Positions 12,766 to 25,500 of a stretch of 64,000 nucleotides of DNA are shown piece after piece. Source of the DNA: Tubiluchus corallicola (taxonomy: Eukaryota > Priapulida > Priapulimorpha > Priapulimorphida > Tubiluchidae). The notes under the pieces were generated by a model, which made no database searches, was not told the origin of the DNA, and saw only the letters and a list, made by a program, of their open reading frames with translations. The translations under genes were made by a program, and so were the position numbers. The DNA is taken from positions 292,001 through 356,000 of the forward strand of contig JAQGDQ010000214.1 in assembly GCA_030141605.1 (NCBI GenBank), written 5' to 3'. Within the stretch, counting starts at the first letter, position 1. Every line of letters starts with the position of its first letter.

Positions 12766-15700
12766 CCAGAGTGATGTAGTTTACTACCCTGGGTAATAAA
12801 AACCGTGTGCCAATGTCGAATGCACAATGGCTATAGAATTGTCTTGTTTTATTCTGATATTTTATTGATAATGCTTTTATTAGTAGTATTAAGACTAATA
12901 CATTATTGTTAGAAAAAATTCTTTTGTAGCAAATTTGTTTTATTTGAACTGGAATTTAAACACATCATCTTCGTGCTCAAAGTCTCTGAAATCGTACCTT
13001 TACTATAACTTATTTACTATACGGCTTAGAATGGTAAATTATAATCATTTACATACGTTGCATGAACTTTAATCCTTGCGCCTTTGATGTAGCGATGTTC
13101 AAAATCCAAAAACCAAACAAAAATTCTCTCAGTCCCTTTCTCCCCGCACTCCAACTCTTTCTCGATTTCTGAAATTCTTCTCAAATATTAACTCAAGAAT
13201 TTTCCTCTTTTGCCTTTTCCTTCCGAAACAAAGTTTTGACCGGGTTGACTCGCTTTTTCTGTACCGAGTCACACGAAATGTGGCAGTAATATCATCGGTA
13301 AATATTTGGCTAGGCCATTGTGGTGTATTGGATAGGGTAGGTATAATGAACTTGTGTAGAAAAACTGAAGAGTAAACATCTCCAGTGATACTTTAAGGAT
13401 TCAGTAAGCTAGAAATTATGCGTTTAAAGAGTCGATTAGAGATAGAAGTTACTTTATCAACATTTTATTTCGAATATACTTTGCATACGTAATTCATAAA
13501 AAAGTGTTATCAGTCAAGATTATTTATACGATTAGTAATAAAACAACATAACGATAGTAAAATGGTTTAATGGGCTTAGTATTTTTGACAAAATCTACAA
13601 GCAGTACAATTTCTTGCAAATTAGCCTGTGACAATATAATCTAGAATTGATTGCAGCTGTGCTGTGTTTAAAAAATTAAAATCATCACACTCTAAGATTC
13701 GATGCAGCCTCTAGCCATATTAACAATTACCTGTTGGCTTTCTATCACCGATTTCCTTGCCAAAATATTATACCTATTTTTAATTGATAACTATTACAGT
13801 TCAATGTGCAACAAACAGGGCTTCGTGTGTCACAAATTTAACAATAGTGTTATTACTTTGTTTACAATTAACATAGTATTTATTAAAACGCCTTGAGCAC
13901 AAACATCCTTATAAATAAAATCATAAGGCACAGAAGGAATCGACGAATTACAAAAAAACTTTATACGACCATCAAGATTTGCATACTGTGGTTCTCTATT
14001 CTCTGTGGTTAACTATAAGCGGCAATACAAGCAAAAATACGTTATTGCGTTTATATAGGTTATATAGAAGGGCAAAGAAAAAACCATTTGTCCAAACAGT
14101 GACAGTATTTTTATTTTTGCGTTATAATAACGCGAGTTATTTTTAACTTTTTTTTAGTAAAGTATGTCGTAATTTACCGAAATTAGCCGGTCACGTGTAA
14201 AGCTATCACTCAAAATTCATGATTTATAGCACACCTTGACTCGCAGTTTTTACCATAGAGGTGTGACCTTATTCAATTCGTAGTTTTGACCATAGAGTGT
14301 GACCTCATTCAACTCGCGCGTAATGATTTTAAATTTAGGCAAAACAGATATTAATTTAGAGTGGCAAGAAACTTTTTGAACTGAAAGGCTTTCAAGAATT
14401 TTGTTGGGGTTGCTTTGAAATTGCTAAGCATATTTTTATCGCAAGCCTAGCCGGTTAAAACAAACACTTCGGCGTATCAACAGTGTAATGGATACGCAAA
14501 ATATTGTTATAAATAAAAGGAGCCAGTTACAAAAACAGTATAGAATATCGTCCACATTCATGCATTCACATATGTTTCTAGTGAGAAGAAAAAAACAAAA
14601 TCTTGTTTAACGCGCCATAGAGTAGGTCCTTGCAAACTACAAATTTACGGTAAAAAAGAGCCGGTACGAATTTAGACCTACATTAGGGCTTCGTTATTCT
14701 CTCTCTTGAATGCGGTGTAAGGAAAATAATTTCGAAAAATATTAGGCTTTACGTTTTTATTATTGCATAACAGAGGTTTTGTCAAGCCGTGAATGTAATA
14801 AAGTGCTGAAATATCAATCAAGAACTTTTAAACTGTTTCATACGGATCATCTTATTGTGTTTGTGTTTTTGCTCATAGAATTTATTTAACGCCATTAAGT
14901 GTCATTCTTAACATTCTTTTTTACCTTCTTTTTTAGCGTCAAACGAAAAAGCATTATTTTTGTTATTTTTAAGCCACTTGTAAGATGCCATGGAATAATG
15001 TTCGCGCTCTGTGCGCCAACGCTACGGTATGAGATTCCAAACAGTAGAGGCGAAATTTGAGATTCCTTGGCGCTATAACCTCGGAATCTTGGATCCGCCA
15101 AACTTTACACATTTCAAGTATTCTCGTACTGTGAGGAAAAAACTCCACTTCGTCTGTTTTCTGTGAAGACAGTCTCACATGGTTTTAATTACGTTCTCTT
15201 CTCGACAAGACTGACCCAAAATTGCAGAAAATCGCGAACATCAAACACAAATGCACATTGTGCAAAGCGCAGTTTTCTGATTGCTTCTTTTATTCGTACA
15301 CCCGTACAAAACAATAACCGTTCTCCGTAGAGCGACATTTTTTTACAAAGGACGTCTGTTTTATTTCAAGTCTTCTTATTTCTTAGTTCACAGTTACGTT
15401 GATTCGGTTGAAAATATTGAGTACTTCGTTATTTTTGCACTTTTTTTACTTCACAGACTATAAACGTAATTAATTTGAGGAATATTGCACAAGCCGTCTT
15501 AATCAAGTAATCAGTAAAGAGTTGGAATATATGCAATTTGAAAAGGTCGCATTTGTCGGCTAACCTACAATATTATTTTGTAAGTTTCTACGAAATATGG
15601 CAATGTCCAACATGGCGCTGGCAGCCATCTTGGGTGCAGCAAGCTATCGAGCACTCTTTTAGCAGAGTTATAAATATTATACTTCTGCTTAGAATACCAT

Positions 15701-17278
15701 GATGCTCTAGTTGTGCATTACGTACTACAGGCGTTGCTACACTATTGACTTTTTCCTACAGGTTTTCATTACGAACTTTGAGACTGTCAAACAATGGCTT
15801 CAAACCCACCTTTTCGACGTAACATATGAAAACATTGTTTATGAGTAAAAAAACGTTTCGTCAAATGAAACAGTTGCTCTAAATTTGGCTTTGTTCCTAA
15901 TTACGGTAGTTTTCTTTGGCGATTAGGCCAGCTCTTGTGAAACGTGTTTTACGGTTTAAACTCATCATTTAGCATTTTTTCAGTGTTGAGTGAGGGTGAA
16001 ACAGACATGGAAGGGTATACTCATCACGGAAACGGAACTCGCACGAAGCGCATGCGCACATCGTTCAAACATCATCAGCTACGAACAATGAAGTCTTACT
16101 TCGCACTCAATCACAATCCGGATGCAAAAGACCTGAAGCAGTTAGCTCAGAAGACGGGATTAACCAAACGTGTTTTACAGGTAGGTCCATAAGGAAACTC
16201 ACCTTAAATTTCATTCACACCATGTCATACTGTTTTTATGTCCGCTAAATTTCCATCATTAGCTGTACTGTGTAATAATGATTTGTACTACTAGTTTTTG
16301 TGATAGAAATGATGACAAATACTTTGGCTTATGTATAGTCTTACATATATACGTTCGTAATAGCTATCATCAGTCTTTGGGGAAAGTATGCAGGCTGCCT
16401 GCATGAGCATTAAGTTTGATTTTCCTAGATGCCCTGTAATTTACTGAATGATTTTAATGATATCAGAGAAAAATGTTTGCATTTTTTTAATCTAAGAAAC
16501 CTTGCAATTCTTTATAAAACAAAATTATTACTGCTAACTGGCAAGTACTGTTCAATTTTTATAACTCAGTTGTGCAAAAGTAAATCATTAGAATTTTCAG
16601 CATAAGGTATATAACTCTAGTCCCTAATAATCACGAGTTTTAGTACATGAAGCTTAGCTATACCATCAAGAAAAGATAGCTAGTGCATTCAGAAGCATTT
16701 CATTTCTGAATACTAGTAATTAGTTTTACATTTAGCAAAGCTTCACCAACCAGAACATGAATCCAATTTATTGTGATTTTCTGACAATGTCAGAAAAACT
16801 TTCCCCTCCTTGCTATGTATTTGTAATCAAAAAGACATAATTAAGGAGTCTCAATTTGATATCTATCTTTATTATTTTAATGTTTTAACAACTTGCTTCA
16901 CACGTATTTATAAATTTTAACTTTTTATTACTCCCACCTGTATCTCTTACTCGATGCTTGCATTGTTGTTTGCTGCTCCTTTACCTTTTGGTATTTTTTG
17001 CACAGTTCTTTTACTGCTCTCATTTTCCACAGGTGTGGTTCCAAAATGCAAGAGCGAAATATCGGCGTAATCTCTTACGGCAAGAACAGGGAAAACTCCC
17101 GGAAAAACCGGGTTCAGATGGGAATAATCCTGTGAACAGTACGCCTCAACTGGGCGACCTGCAGGCATCCTCACCCAGTCTGTCCGATATAAGTACTGGA
17201 CACTCACTTACCGAATTACACGACGTCACTGGCAGTTCCACGGAATCTCCGCGTCAGACCCTGGAGGATCTCTTCTGA
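2226..17278 (+). CDS. LHX2/9: LIM-homeobox transcription factor, LHX2/9 (apterous) class, 3' part; exons 2226-2590, 15984-16180, 17033-17278
   Basis: Nuclear LIM-homeodomain transcription factor; the LIM domains of this class bind LDB/CLIM cofactors and the homeodomain binds TAAT-type DNA. The three exons join in frame (phases 1, 0, stop) and encode 268 residues: LIM domain 2, a basic linker with the family motif VQKGRPRKPRKSPA, the homeodomain (starts RTKRMRTSFKHHQLRTMKSY) and a C-terminal tail ending ESPRQTLEDLF, comparable to the vertebrate ending SPSQTTLTNLF. LIM domain 1 and the start codon are missing and must lie left of base 1, since the first exon here opens at the LIM1/LIM2 junction (RRFSVKRCARC). 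Intron 1 in the window is 13.4 kb and could carry cis-regulatory DNA. The homeodomain is near vertebrate LHX2/LHX9, with ALN for AIN and ARAKY for ARAKF. LHX2 and LHX9 are vertebrate duplicates, so this is the pre-duplication orthologue. The frame continues after the stop (see 17279-17344). Confidence 0.95.
8889..8969 (+). repeat. Degenerate interstitial telomere-like repeat (TTAGGG variants)
   Basis: Begins with perfect GTTAGGGTTAGGGTTAG and continues as GTTARG variants (AAGGTTAGCGTTATAGG) to GGTTAGGGTTGGGGTTAGC. TTAGGG is the usual metazoan telomere unit. The decay of the units indicates an old internal tract rather than a chromosome end. Confidence 0.8.
10676..11312 (+). repeat. Polypurine (A/G-rich) low-complexity tract
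   Basis: More than 600 bp in which the + strand is almost entirely A and G (GAAAGAAA, AGGAAGAA and similar), with very few C or T. Long Ser/Phe/Leu-rich frames on the minus strand and Lys/Arg/Glu-rich frames on the plus strand are artefacts of this composition. Confidence 0.9.
12651..12764. repeat. (TACA)n tetranucleotide microsatellite
   Basis: About 28 uninterrupted TACA units. It produces a false Ile-His-Thr-Tyr repeat frame. Confidence 0.97.
14235..14320 (+). repeat. Short tandem repeat, unit about 36 bp
   Basis: Two copies plus a partial third of a unit containing GACTCGCAGTTTTTACCATA / CGTAGTTTTGACCATAGAG followed by GTGTGACCT(T/C)ATTCAA. The copies differ by a few substitutions. Confidence 0.75.
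15984..16180 (+). CDS. LHX2/9: LHX2/9 exon: homeodomain helices 1, 2 and start of helix 3
   Basis: The acceptor TTTTTTCAG ends at 15983 and the donor GTAGGT starts at 16181. It encodes an acidic lead-in (LSEGETDMEG) and the homeodomain up to LTKRVLQ. The intron cuts the homeodomain between Q and VWFQN, as in vertebrate LHX2/9. If this intron is retained, translation adds only Val-Gly-Pro before a TAA at 16190-16192, giving a protein with a truncated helix 3. Confidence 0.95.
17033..17278 (+). CDS. LHX2/9: LHX2/9 last coding exon: homeodomain recognition helix and C-terminal tail
   Basis: The acceptor CATTTTCCACAG ends at 17032. The exon completes the recognition helix (VWFQNARAKYRRNLLRQEQ) and encodes a Ser/Thr-rich tail ending TLEDLF before TGA at 17276-17278. 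The short conserved C-terminus is typical of LHX2/9. The TGA is followed by CTA and an in-frame copy of the tail. Confidence 0.95.
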   Translation: MWFQNARAKYRRNLLRQEQGKLPEKPGSDGNNPVNSTPQLGDLQASSPSLSDISTGHSLTELHDVTGSSTESPRQTLEDLF

Positions 17279-17344
17279 CTACATGATGCCAATGAGATGT
17301 CATCTTCTGAGGGTCCTCGACAGGTTCTTGAAGAACTTCTCTGA
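17279..17344 (+). other. LHX2/9: Candidate stop-readthrough extension of LHX2/9: second copy of the C-terminal tail
   Basis: Directly after the LHX2/9 TGA the same frame stays open for 21 codons (17279-17341) to a second TGA (17342-17344). The extension starts LHDANEM and ends SSSEGPRQVLEELL. The annotated tail (from codon TTA at 17216) starts LHDVTG and ends SSTESPRQTLEDLF. With one one-codon gap, 12 of 20 positions are identical, and 11 of those 12 are encoded by different codons (for example CAC/CAT, GAC/GAT, CCG/CCT, CGT/CGA). The first stop sits in TGA-CTA, a known metazoan readthrough context. Readthrough is an inference; the duplication, the frame and the codon pattern are seen directly. 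Confidence 0.75.
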
Positions 17345-17346
17345 CC

Positions 17347-19539
17347 ACGAAGACATTAGAATCCACATGCTCGGACTGTAGATTTTCTTGTACAATCTTG
17401 AATGCTTCTTTCGTGTGAAGTTTTCTCTTGTATATAACTTATTTATGATTCCCTTTTGTGTGTTGTAAATGTGGTGACATGTGATGCTTTGATTTGACCA
17501 TTATCTCTTATTATTGTTATTTATTAAAACGTGATGTAGTAATAAATGTATACAATACATATAGACAATTTTCAACAAACATAGATATTATTTTTTTCAC
17601 ATTTGTGGAAGACTACCAATTGATGTTTGTAACTACATGTATTTATTATGAAATCTGAAAACTGAACAGTAAAGCATAGAATTTCAAACTTTGCCGTTTG
17701 ACTGTCTTCAAACCACTGTAGAACAAAACGTTTTGGAATTCCTTCAGAATCAAGCAAAATTTAAAAAAAAAATCAGCAACTTTTCTGGAATTTTTACGCC
17801 ATTTTAGAATTTTTTACTAAGATTTTACCGTTTACACACTTTGCTGGCTGTAGTATTTTTGATCGTTAAATAACAGCACACCTTAATTAATAATTTATTG
17901 TAATATTTTTTACATCTTAATACATTTTGTGCTTGAATTAGTGTGAGTGTGCAAAATTTTGCTGTATAAACTTAGTTATGATAATAAGCCCAAACCCAGT
18001 GCAGTGTAGCCTATACAAGTTGGATGTGTAGAACTATCCATTACTGTCCTTTGGGCAACCAAAAATCAATACATATCAGCCAAGTGTTTTAATGTTTGTT
18101 AAAATGCAATCCTAGTTTCCCCTACAGTAATGTCCCTGATAGCTTTCATTTATACTGTATTTCGTACCTATGTTTAGCCCTATATGCTGTGCTTATAGAT
18201 TTTCCTGTGTAGTGAAACTTAATCATCAGACGTTATTATGGAAAAATGACTACAGGTGGCGCCATATAAACGCTTGGTAGCGCATTGTTGTAAAGCTAGA
18301 ATGATTATGATGCTCTGCGTCCATCACGTAGAACACTAGACTTTATACAAAACAGAGAAAGGTTCCAGAAGTAAAAAACGAGTAATTTTAACTCTATAGA
18401 CTTTCTTCTTGTAAAATACAACATGGAAATATTTCAAAACTATAGATCAGTTAAAAAAACTTTTTAGCTACAATATTCTATTAATGCTTCTTTATCCGAA
18501 TGTTGTTACTATGATAGTTGTGATGTATATATTATAATATACCAGTTGTTTGTGATATCGTGAAATAACCAGATTTTGCTGACTCGTATTGTTCTCTAAT
18601 CGTTAAAAACACACTATGCTTCAAATATCATTTTCTTACAAGACAAAACGTGAATAGGACACAAGAAAAGCAAAAAACATCCCAAAATACTTATAAATGA
18701 TAACATTTATGTATTTCCAGACTACGTCAGCCATGTACATTTTTTTACAGTGCAACTGCACAAAATTACACAAAAACTAATTACATTATGCGACAGTCAA
18801 GTTGAAGTTTAACACAAATTGTTTGGAAAAAGTTGCACAAGATTTTTAAGGAACCAGAGACATATTATTAGCTTACCTCTAGTGATTAGCTTAACTAGTG
18901 GCAACGCAGAAAAAATAAACATTAAGCCTAAGTTCTTGTGTATTTTTTAAATAAAAAGTTAAATACATAGGCTATACGATAATCTAGTTCAGTAGTGATT
19001 ATGAAAGATCTAGAAAATATTTTTGTTATATTTCATCCATGCTTCTCAGCCAAATCTTAATCTTATTAAAATAAAATATCGTAAGTCTTTAATTACCCAT
19101 TTAATCAAGATAAACATTGCGACTACTAGTTGCTATATTAAGGTTCATATGCTTGATAGTCAATGACTTTCAATCACAAAGTTTTGCAGGAATGGTAATA
19201 ATTACTACACTCAATATTACTAATCAGTACAGAGCTGAACCAGTTTCAAGATGTCTAAAGAAAAAAAACATTGACTTATGTGACATGCAAACAGCACTTG
19301 TAGAGTTTAAAAACCATATTTGTGCATGACGTATTTAGTACTGCTTCGGTCTTTCACATAAAGTCTGAAGTTGCAATAAACGCAAAGGAAATAAACAGCA
19401 GGATAACTTAGTTTGAAAAGAAGTTAGCAAAGCTAATCATGACTTTATCTGAAAACAATAAAATCTTAGAGGTACAAGTCTAATCACGCCACACCTATTT
19501 ACAAATAACTTTAAAAATTTGCTAAAGACAATCACAAGA
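17347..19539. other. Intergenic region between convergent LHX2/9 and DNAJC7
   Basis: Contains the 3' UTR of LHX2/9 at the left and that of DNAJC7 at the right. No other gene, RNA or clear repeat is seen. No canonical AATAAA for DNAJC7 (TTTATT on the + strand) was found close to its stop. Confidence 0.6.
17541..17546 (+). promoter_or_regulatory. LHX2/9: Polyadenylation signal AATAAA of LHX2/9
   Basis: AATAAA lies about 260 bp after the first stop and 200 bp after the second. It is the first canonical hexamer downstream of the coding region, so the 3' UTR is probably short. Confidence 0.6.
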
Positions 19540-22500
19540 TTAACCAAACTGGAACTGAAAATGCTGACCACCGCCCATGCCACCCAAATTAAACATCATA
19601 CCTCCTGGTCCTCCAAAAAATGTTTGGAATATTGTTTCGGGGTCAATATCTGAAAGAAAAGTAATGTTATACACAAACATCCAACCTGGAACAGTTAAAG
19701 ATGGTTTACATTTGATCACAGTTGGCAGCTCTGTATAGTACGTGTTCTTCCAATCTTCCACTACCACTACCACTATCACTACTACTACTACTACTACTAC
19801 TACTACCAGTGTATTTTATGGCTTGAAAGATTAAAGCACTTAAAACATCAATTCATAATGAAAAGTTAAAAAAAATATTATTAGCAATTTTTTAAAATCA
19901 GCCTAGATTTTGAATAAACTCAGTTACGCAAGTTATGAGAGCAGTTAAGTGTCTAAACTAGCACCACGACGAAAAAATTGGTGTCCTAAAACAATAGTTC
20001 AGATAATAAATGTGATAAGAAAAACAGTAAGCAGAAATAACAGAAACAAAACCCTGTCTGAAGATATTTTTGAAACGAAATGAGAAAAGAAAACTTAATC
20101 ATCAAGAGAATGTGAAACAAATTACCTCCAAATCCTCCTACATCATCTAAGTCCTGACCGCTGTCGTAACGTGCTTTTTTCTTTGGATCTGACAGTATTG
20201 CATATGCCTCTCCAACTTCTTTAAACTTTTTTTCATGATCTTTCTTCTCTTCTGGCGATGCGTTACTATGACGATCTTAAATTAAGAAAGCTGCATTTTT
20301 AGCAACAGCGTGACTACACAGGAAAGAAAGGAATACATACATGAATTTTCCGTTGCTGCTTATAGTATGGAATCTAGTAAGAAAATGAAAGCATAATGAT
20401 TGTTAAATTTCTTTCATTACTAAGCCTTTTACCTTTTTTGTTGTTTGCATGTGCAGTTGCTGTAAATCACAGGTTAAGTGTACCACAGCAACGCATCTTA
20501 GTTACAACCAACAGGTAACGTGCAAGTACAGCAAAGCCAAAGAAACGCCGGTAACATCAGTTGTTTTACATGGACATTACTGAATTATGCATTAGTCAGA
20601 GGGTAGAGTGATTTACTAGCAGGATGTGGCTTGGGAAAAAATTAACTAGGTAAAGTTCTAGTTAGCTGTTAAAGCATGTTAAAACTGTTCACATTATGAT
20701 ACCATGGACCGAGAGACGTTGTCATGTGTACACAAATGCATTGTCTGGTACACTTAACCGTTGACCCTTTCACGATCATTCGCAATCGCCAGAACCGTGA
20801 AAAGGCTTACTAAGCTTAAGCGTTGTCATAAAATAGATTTCAACAAATCACATTTCAATAACAATAACAGCCTACACTTTTCTTGCCTGAGGATGCATGC
20901 TATATTGCTGTCCCCATGCCAAATTTAAATGTCAAACATTTTATAATAAATAGGTAATAGTATAACAAGTTTTTAATAATACATGTCACAAATGTATTTC
21001 ATTCACAACAAAAAATTAAGATTTTAATTAGCAACTATGAATACGTAGCACACAGCTTACCAGGGTGGTGTACTAAAGCTAGCTTTTTATATGCTTTCTT
21101 TATGTCATCATCTGTCGCCGTTTTACTCAGATTTAGAATTTTGTAATAATCTTTTCGTTTACTCTTCTTCAATTCTAATTTGGCCTCTTTTAGTAGATTT
21201 TTATATTCTGGAAAGACACATGAAAGAAAAATTGCACAATTAGTCAACTCTTACTGCAAATAAAACAGCTTTCACAGGAAGCTATATAATTTGAAACAGA
21301 AAATTAGTTTAGTGAACAATGCTGCATTACTGGCTTCCATACTTTCATACACAAAAAAACTGCCTGGCCACCATTTATTTCTGAATAATATATTGTACTT
21401 CATAAGCAAAATATGATTTGCTTTGAAAACAAAGTTATAAAGAGTAAACACCATTAAAAAAAATCTGCTTTTAATGCAAAAAATAAAGCATTTGAAATAA
21501 CTGACCTCGATTCGATGAATTATTTTTAGTGAGAAATTCGTAATCACGAACTGCTTCTTCATACTGTTCTGTGTCCATATAGCTGCAACACAGTTTAAAG
21601 ATTTAGGTACAAAACTCACACTACATGGAATTATTATAAAGTGTAGTAGTAGATTTGACCTGCATATCATCAACAAGTGGTCAAACTCCTTAATGGCAGT
21701 CTTACAATACAAATAAATATTTAGGAAATGTGGCTGACCTGTAATCAGATTAGTGTTTGGGATGTCACGAATCTCAAATTACCACACCTGAATGAACACT
21801 GAATTTCTTTTTTATAATAGTTTTCAAAAATGATGCAAATCCAAATCTCAGTTTAAAATCATTTTCGGAACAGAATCAAAATCCAATTTTTGGCATTTCT
21901 TTAAACTGAATCTTATTTTTTTCGGTTAGATAAAGTTGCGTAAAACTTCAGCAGGTGGAATGGCGTCAAAACTTCAAATCAGATTTGGTTTTGCAGCTCT
22001 GGTTATGGCAGAGCTTCATCACATTCTAAATGCAAAATGATTTGAAGAATCAATCTATCGTTAAACCCTTAAACAGCTGCTCAATAGAAAAATGAAGCCG
22101 AATTGTACAATGTAAGCAATAAGCCTTTTCACAGTTCCAGTGATTGATGATGATGATCGTGAAAAGGTCAAAAGTTAAATGTACCAGACAACGCATTTGT
22201 GTACACATGACAATGCCTCGCAGCCCATGCTGCTGTAATAGTAAGTTTAACAGCAAGCAAGAACCTTACCTAGTTCATTTTTAAATCACACTATGCACAG
22301 ACTAATGCATAATTAAGTAAAGCCCATGTAAAACAACTGAAGTTACTGAACTGACGTGGCAAACAGCTTTGCTTTACCCACATATTATGAGATGCTTGTA
22401 GTTAAGACACGTTGCTATGGTACATTTAACCCTTCCCTACAGCAACTGTGTGTCTGCACTGCAAACTGTGAGAAGACTTATTAGGTATAACCACAAGAAT

Positions 22501-25500
22501 TTGAAGCCTGCTTCCCTGTTGTTCACTAAGACTACTGGATCTGCAGGCAATTCTTTCATGGACTCAGTAACATTTTTGTACATGATGCAGAATTCCCTTG
22601 ACAGGTTAAATTTGTAGTATGTTGCTACACTAAGTGGCAAATTGATTCTTTAAATTTACATGATTTCTTTGTTGTGTTAATTTACGCTTACCACTTAGCT
22701 CTTCGTAGATATGCCTTTTCGTATGTTTCATCTAATGAGATTGCTTTCGTACAGTCAGAAATGGCTTCATCAAACTTTTTTAACTAAAATAATAGAAAAG
22801 TATTTATAATTTGCTCACAAGGAAGATCTAGTTTAGTGCTTCCATGAGTAAATTTCCATAAATAACTATGTTCCATCTTCAGAGAGGGAAAGGGAAGAAA
22901 GTCATGTTGTCCATACGAAATTGTCCCAAATTGCTTTGAAAACTAGTGACAAAAAATTCAACTCACTCTTTATTTTTAAACTTAAAAATGTTTTAAAATG
23001 ATGAGAAAACACGAAAAATTGCTTTGTATGTGTAATTCACAGAAATGACTCAAAAATTGTGTAGAACGCAGATGCATACTTCTCATCAGAAATAATAATT
23101 ATCAAGCAATTTATTGCAATGGTGAAAAACTTGCCTTGGTATAAACAGCTGCTCGATTACAGTGTAACTTGGCATTAGTAAATTTATTGTTAGGATCTAT
23201 ACTTAGTGCTTCTGTGTACATTTGCAAAGCGTCATCTAGCTTGTGAGATTTAAAACTTTGGTTGCCTTGTTCTTTCTTTTGTATCAACTGCTTGGCTTTC
23301 TGTAAAAATGATAACAGAAAGGACATATTAGGAATATTTCTCCATATTTAACATTTTATTTCTTGTTGAAAAATGGCAGTAGTTAGTTGATGAATTAAAT
23401 AAACAAAACTATTTGGCTGAATATTTCGAGTGAAATGACAAAACACTGCAACTAAAAAAAAACTGCACAAATTCACAACAACAGTTTTGGTAAGAAGGAA
23501 TAAAAAATTTCCTGGTATAGTGATGCTGATGTGCTGGTGAAAACTCTAGGAGCTGTAAGTTATAACCTTTTTTTGTAATACAGCAAAAAACAAATAAACA
23601 ACAGTCACAGCGACTGCAGGCAATCAACTATGGATATAAAATGCTAAAACACTACAGTCATTATATGCAACACATTTAAATTTCAACTTCAGGTAAGTTC
23701 TACTGCCACTATAATTTTTACACATCGCTGTACAAACCTTGAAAACAACTTTGGCCTTTTGGTGATCTGGCGCAAGCCTTAATACTTGTTGAAAATGCTG
23801 GAATGCCTTGTCTATGTGGTCCTCATAATACAGACACAAACCACGCACATAAATTGCATCAGCATTCATCGAATCCAACCTTATCACAGAGCTAAAATCA
23901 AATTAAATAAGACATCTTGAACCATTTTACCGATCAGATATGAAAAACTTCAAAGTCAGAGGGATAATGAAACTTCGTTAACATGGCATAATGTTGGTTC
24001 CAGGCTAATCAGAGAATGTAGAACAAAGACCAGGATTCCTACAGAATCTTTAAATAAATTTCCCTGAAGTTGCCATAACTTTTCCCTGACCAATATTGAC
24101 TTTCCATGACCAACATAAGCAGAAATTGCAATACCAGTGTACATATTTAAACATTTTCGTGTATGGACATTCATACATATACTGATATGTAAATGTGTCG
24201 GCACAGTTGCAGTAGTGCTTCCATGAGTAAATGTTCCACAAACAACTATGTTCCATTTGAAAAGGGAAGTCATGTCGTCCATACAAAATTGTCCCAAACT
24301 GCTTTGAAAACTAGTGACAATTATACTAATCACATTAAATAAACTTTCTTAATGCAAACATTATCACAAATTGATGAAAAATATGTTTGGAAAAATATCG
24401 GTTCATGTTGATTCTTTTCTCAACCCTTTCCTATTTCCCTGACTTTTCCATGATTTTCCAGGATAGCCTGTATTTTCGAGGATTTTCCCTGACTGTGGGA
24501 ACCCTGAAAGACAAACTTACTTTGCAGCTTCTTGGGCTTCTTCCAATCGGCCGAGAAGGGCTAGAACTTCGGCTCGTAGAACTTTGAATCTCTTGCAAGC
24601 TGACGCATGTTGTAAAGCTCTGTCCATACAAAATAAAACCTGAAAACGACATATAAAGTTAGGGTTGATATAGCATTCGTCTTTCATGTTTGATATATAT
24701 ATAATATTAGTTGCAAAAGTGAGCATCAAGCATTAAAAAGCATTTACTTTAAACGAAAATCAAAAGCATGATCAGCAAGCCTGCAGTCACAGAGCATTTT
24801 AAGGCAATGATACAGTTCTAATTCAGATGGGTAAAATGAAACAGTTTGATGTGTGTACATTTATAAACAGTGAACAACAGCGCAGCTTCGCTTGTAGATT
24901 AACTCAAAAAATAGCAAAAGTATAAAAATTAACGGATCATGTGTAAATATAAATAAAAATTTCAGAACCTTCTATAGCTGGCAGATGCATAAGTTGTTGA
25001 TTATGTAAATAAACATAACATTTTTTCATTTCAATGGTTTACCTATAACTGACACGACCTCCTCAGTGTCAAAACAAAAATTTGGTAATGGACAGGCTTA
25101 TTCAACTTGCTAATTAAAGTGAATAATATTATTAAAATTATCAATCATTCATTCATGTCTACCATCAAAAAACGATCAAAACATAGCTGTTCTTTATTCT
25201 CATAAATGAATTTTATAGAAATTTGAAACTGTCTTACCTCATGAGCTCAAAAGGGAAAGTAGGAAGGGAGGAAAAAAAATTTTCAGCTTGTGAATATTTA
25301 AAGCTGGATCGTGGAATATTCAAAATCAGTTGAAATCAAAGCTTGTTTATTTCTCACTGGTTGGCAGTGATGTTTTAAATTTTTTTCAATGCACATTTTT
25401 CACACTTTTTTTAGTTTCACATTACTAAATTATCATATAATTATCGATTATTGTGTACTCTCGTTTTTGTATCACGAATATAAGTTCTGATAATCAGGGT

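Larger units (their letters stand above)
2591..15983 (+). other. Long LHX2/9 intron, no coding exon recognised
   Basis: A 13.4 kb intron. I see no conserved coding sequence on either strand. It holds a degenerate telomere-like tract (8889-8969), a polypurine tract (10676-11312), a CATA microsatellite (12651-12764), a short tandem repeat (14235-14320), and two less AT-rich patches (about 5590-5880 and 7790-8110) that stand out from the background and could be regulatory. Apparent ORFs are short and low-complexity. Confidence 0.7.

Noticed and set aside
12547-12827. Ile-His-Thr-Tyr repeat protein and its antisense Tyr-Val-Cys-Met frame
   Set aside because: Frames through the TACA microsatellite.
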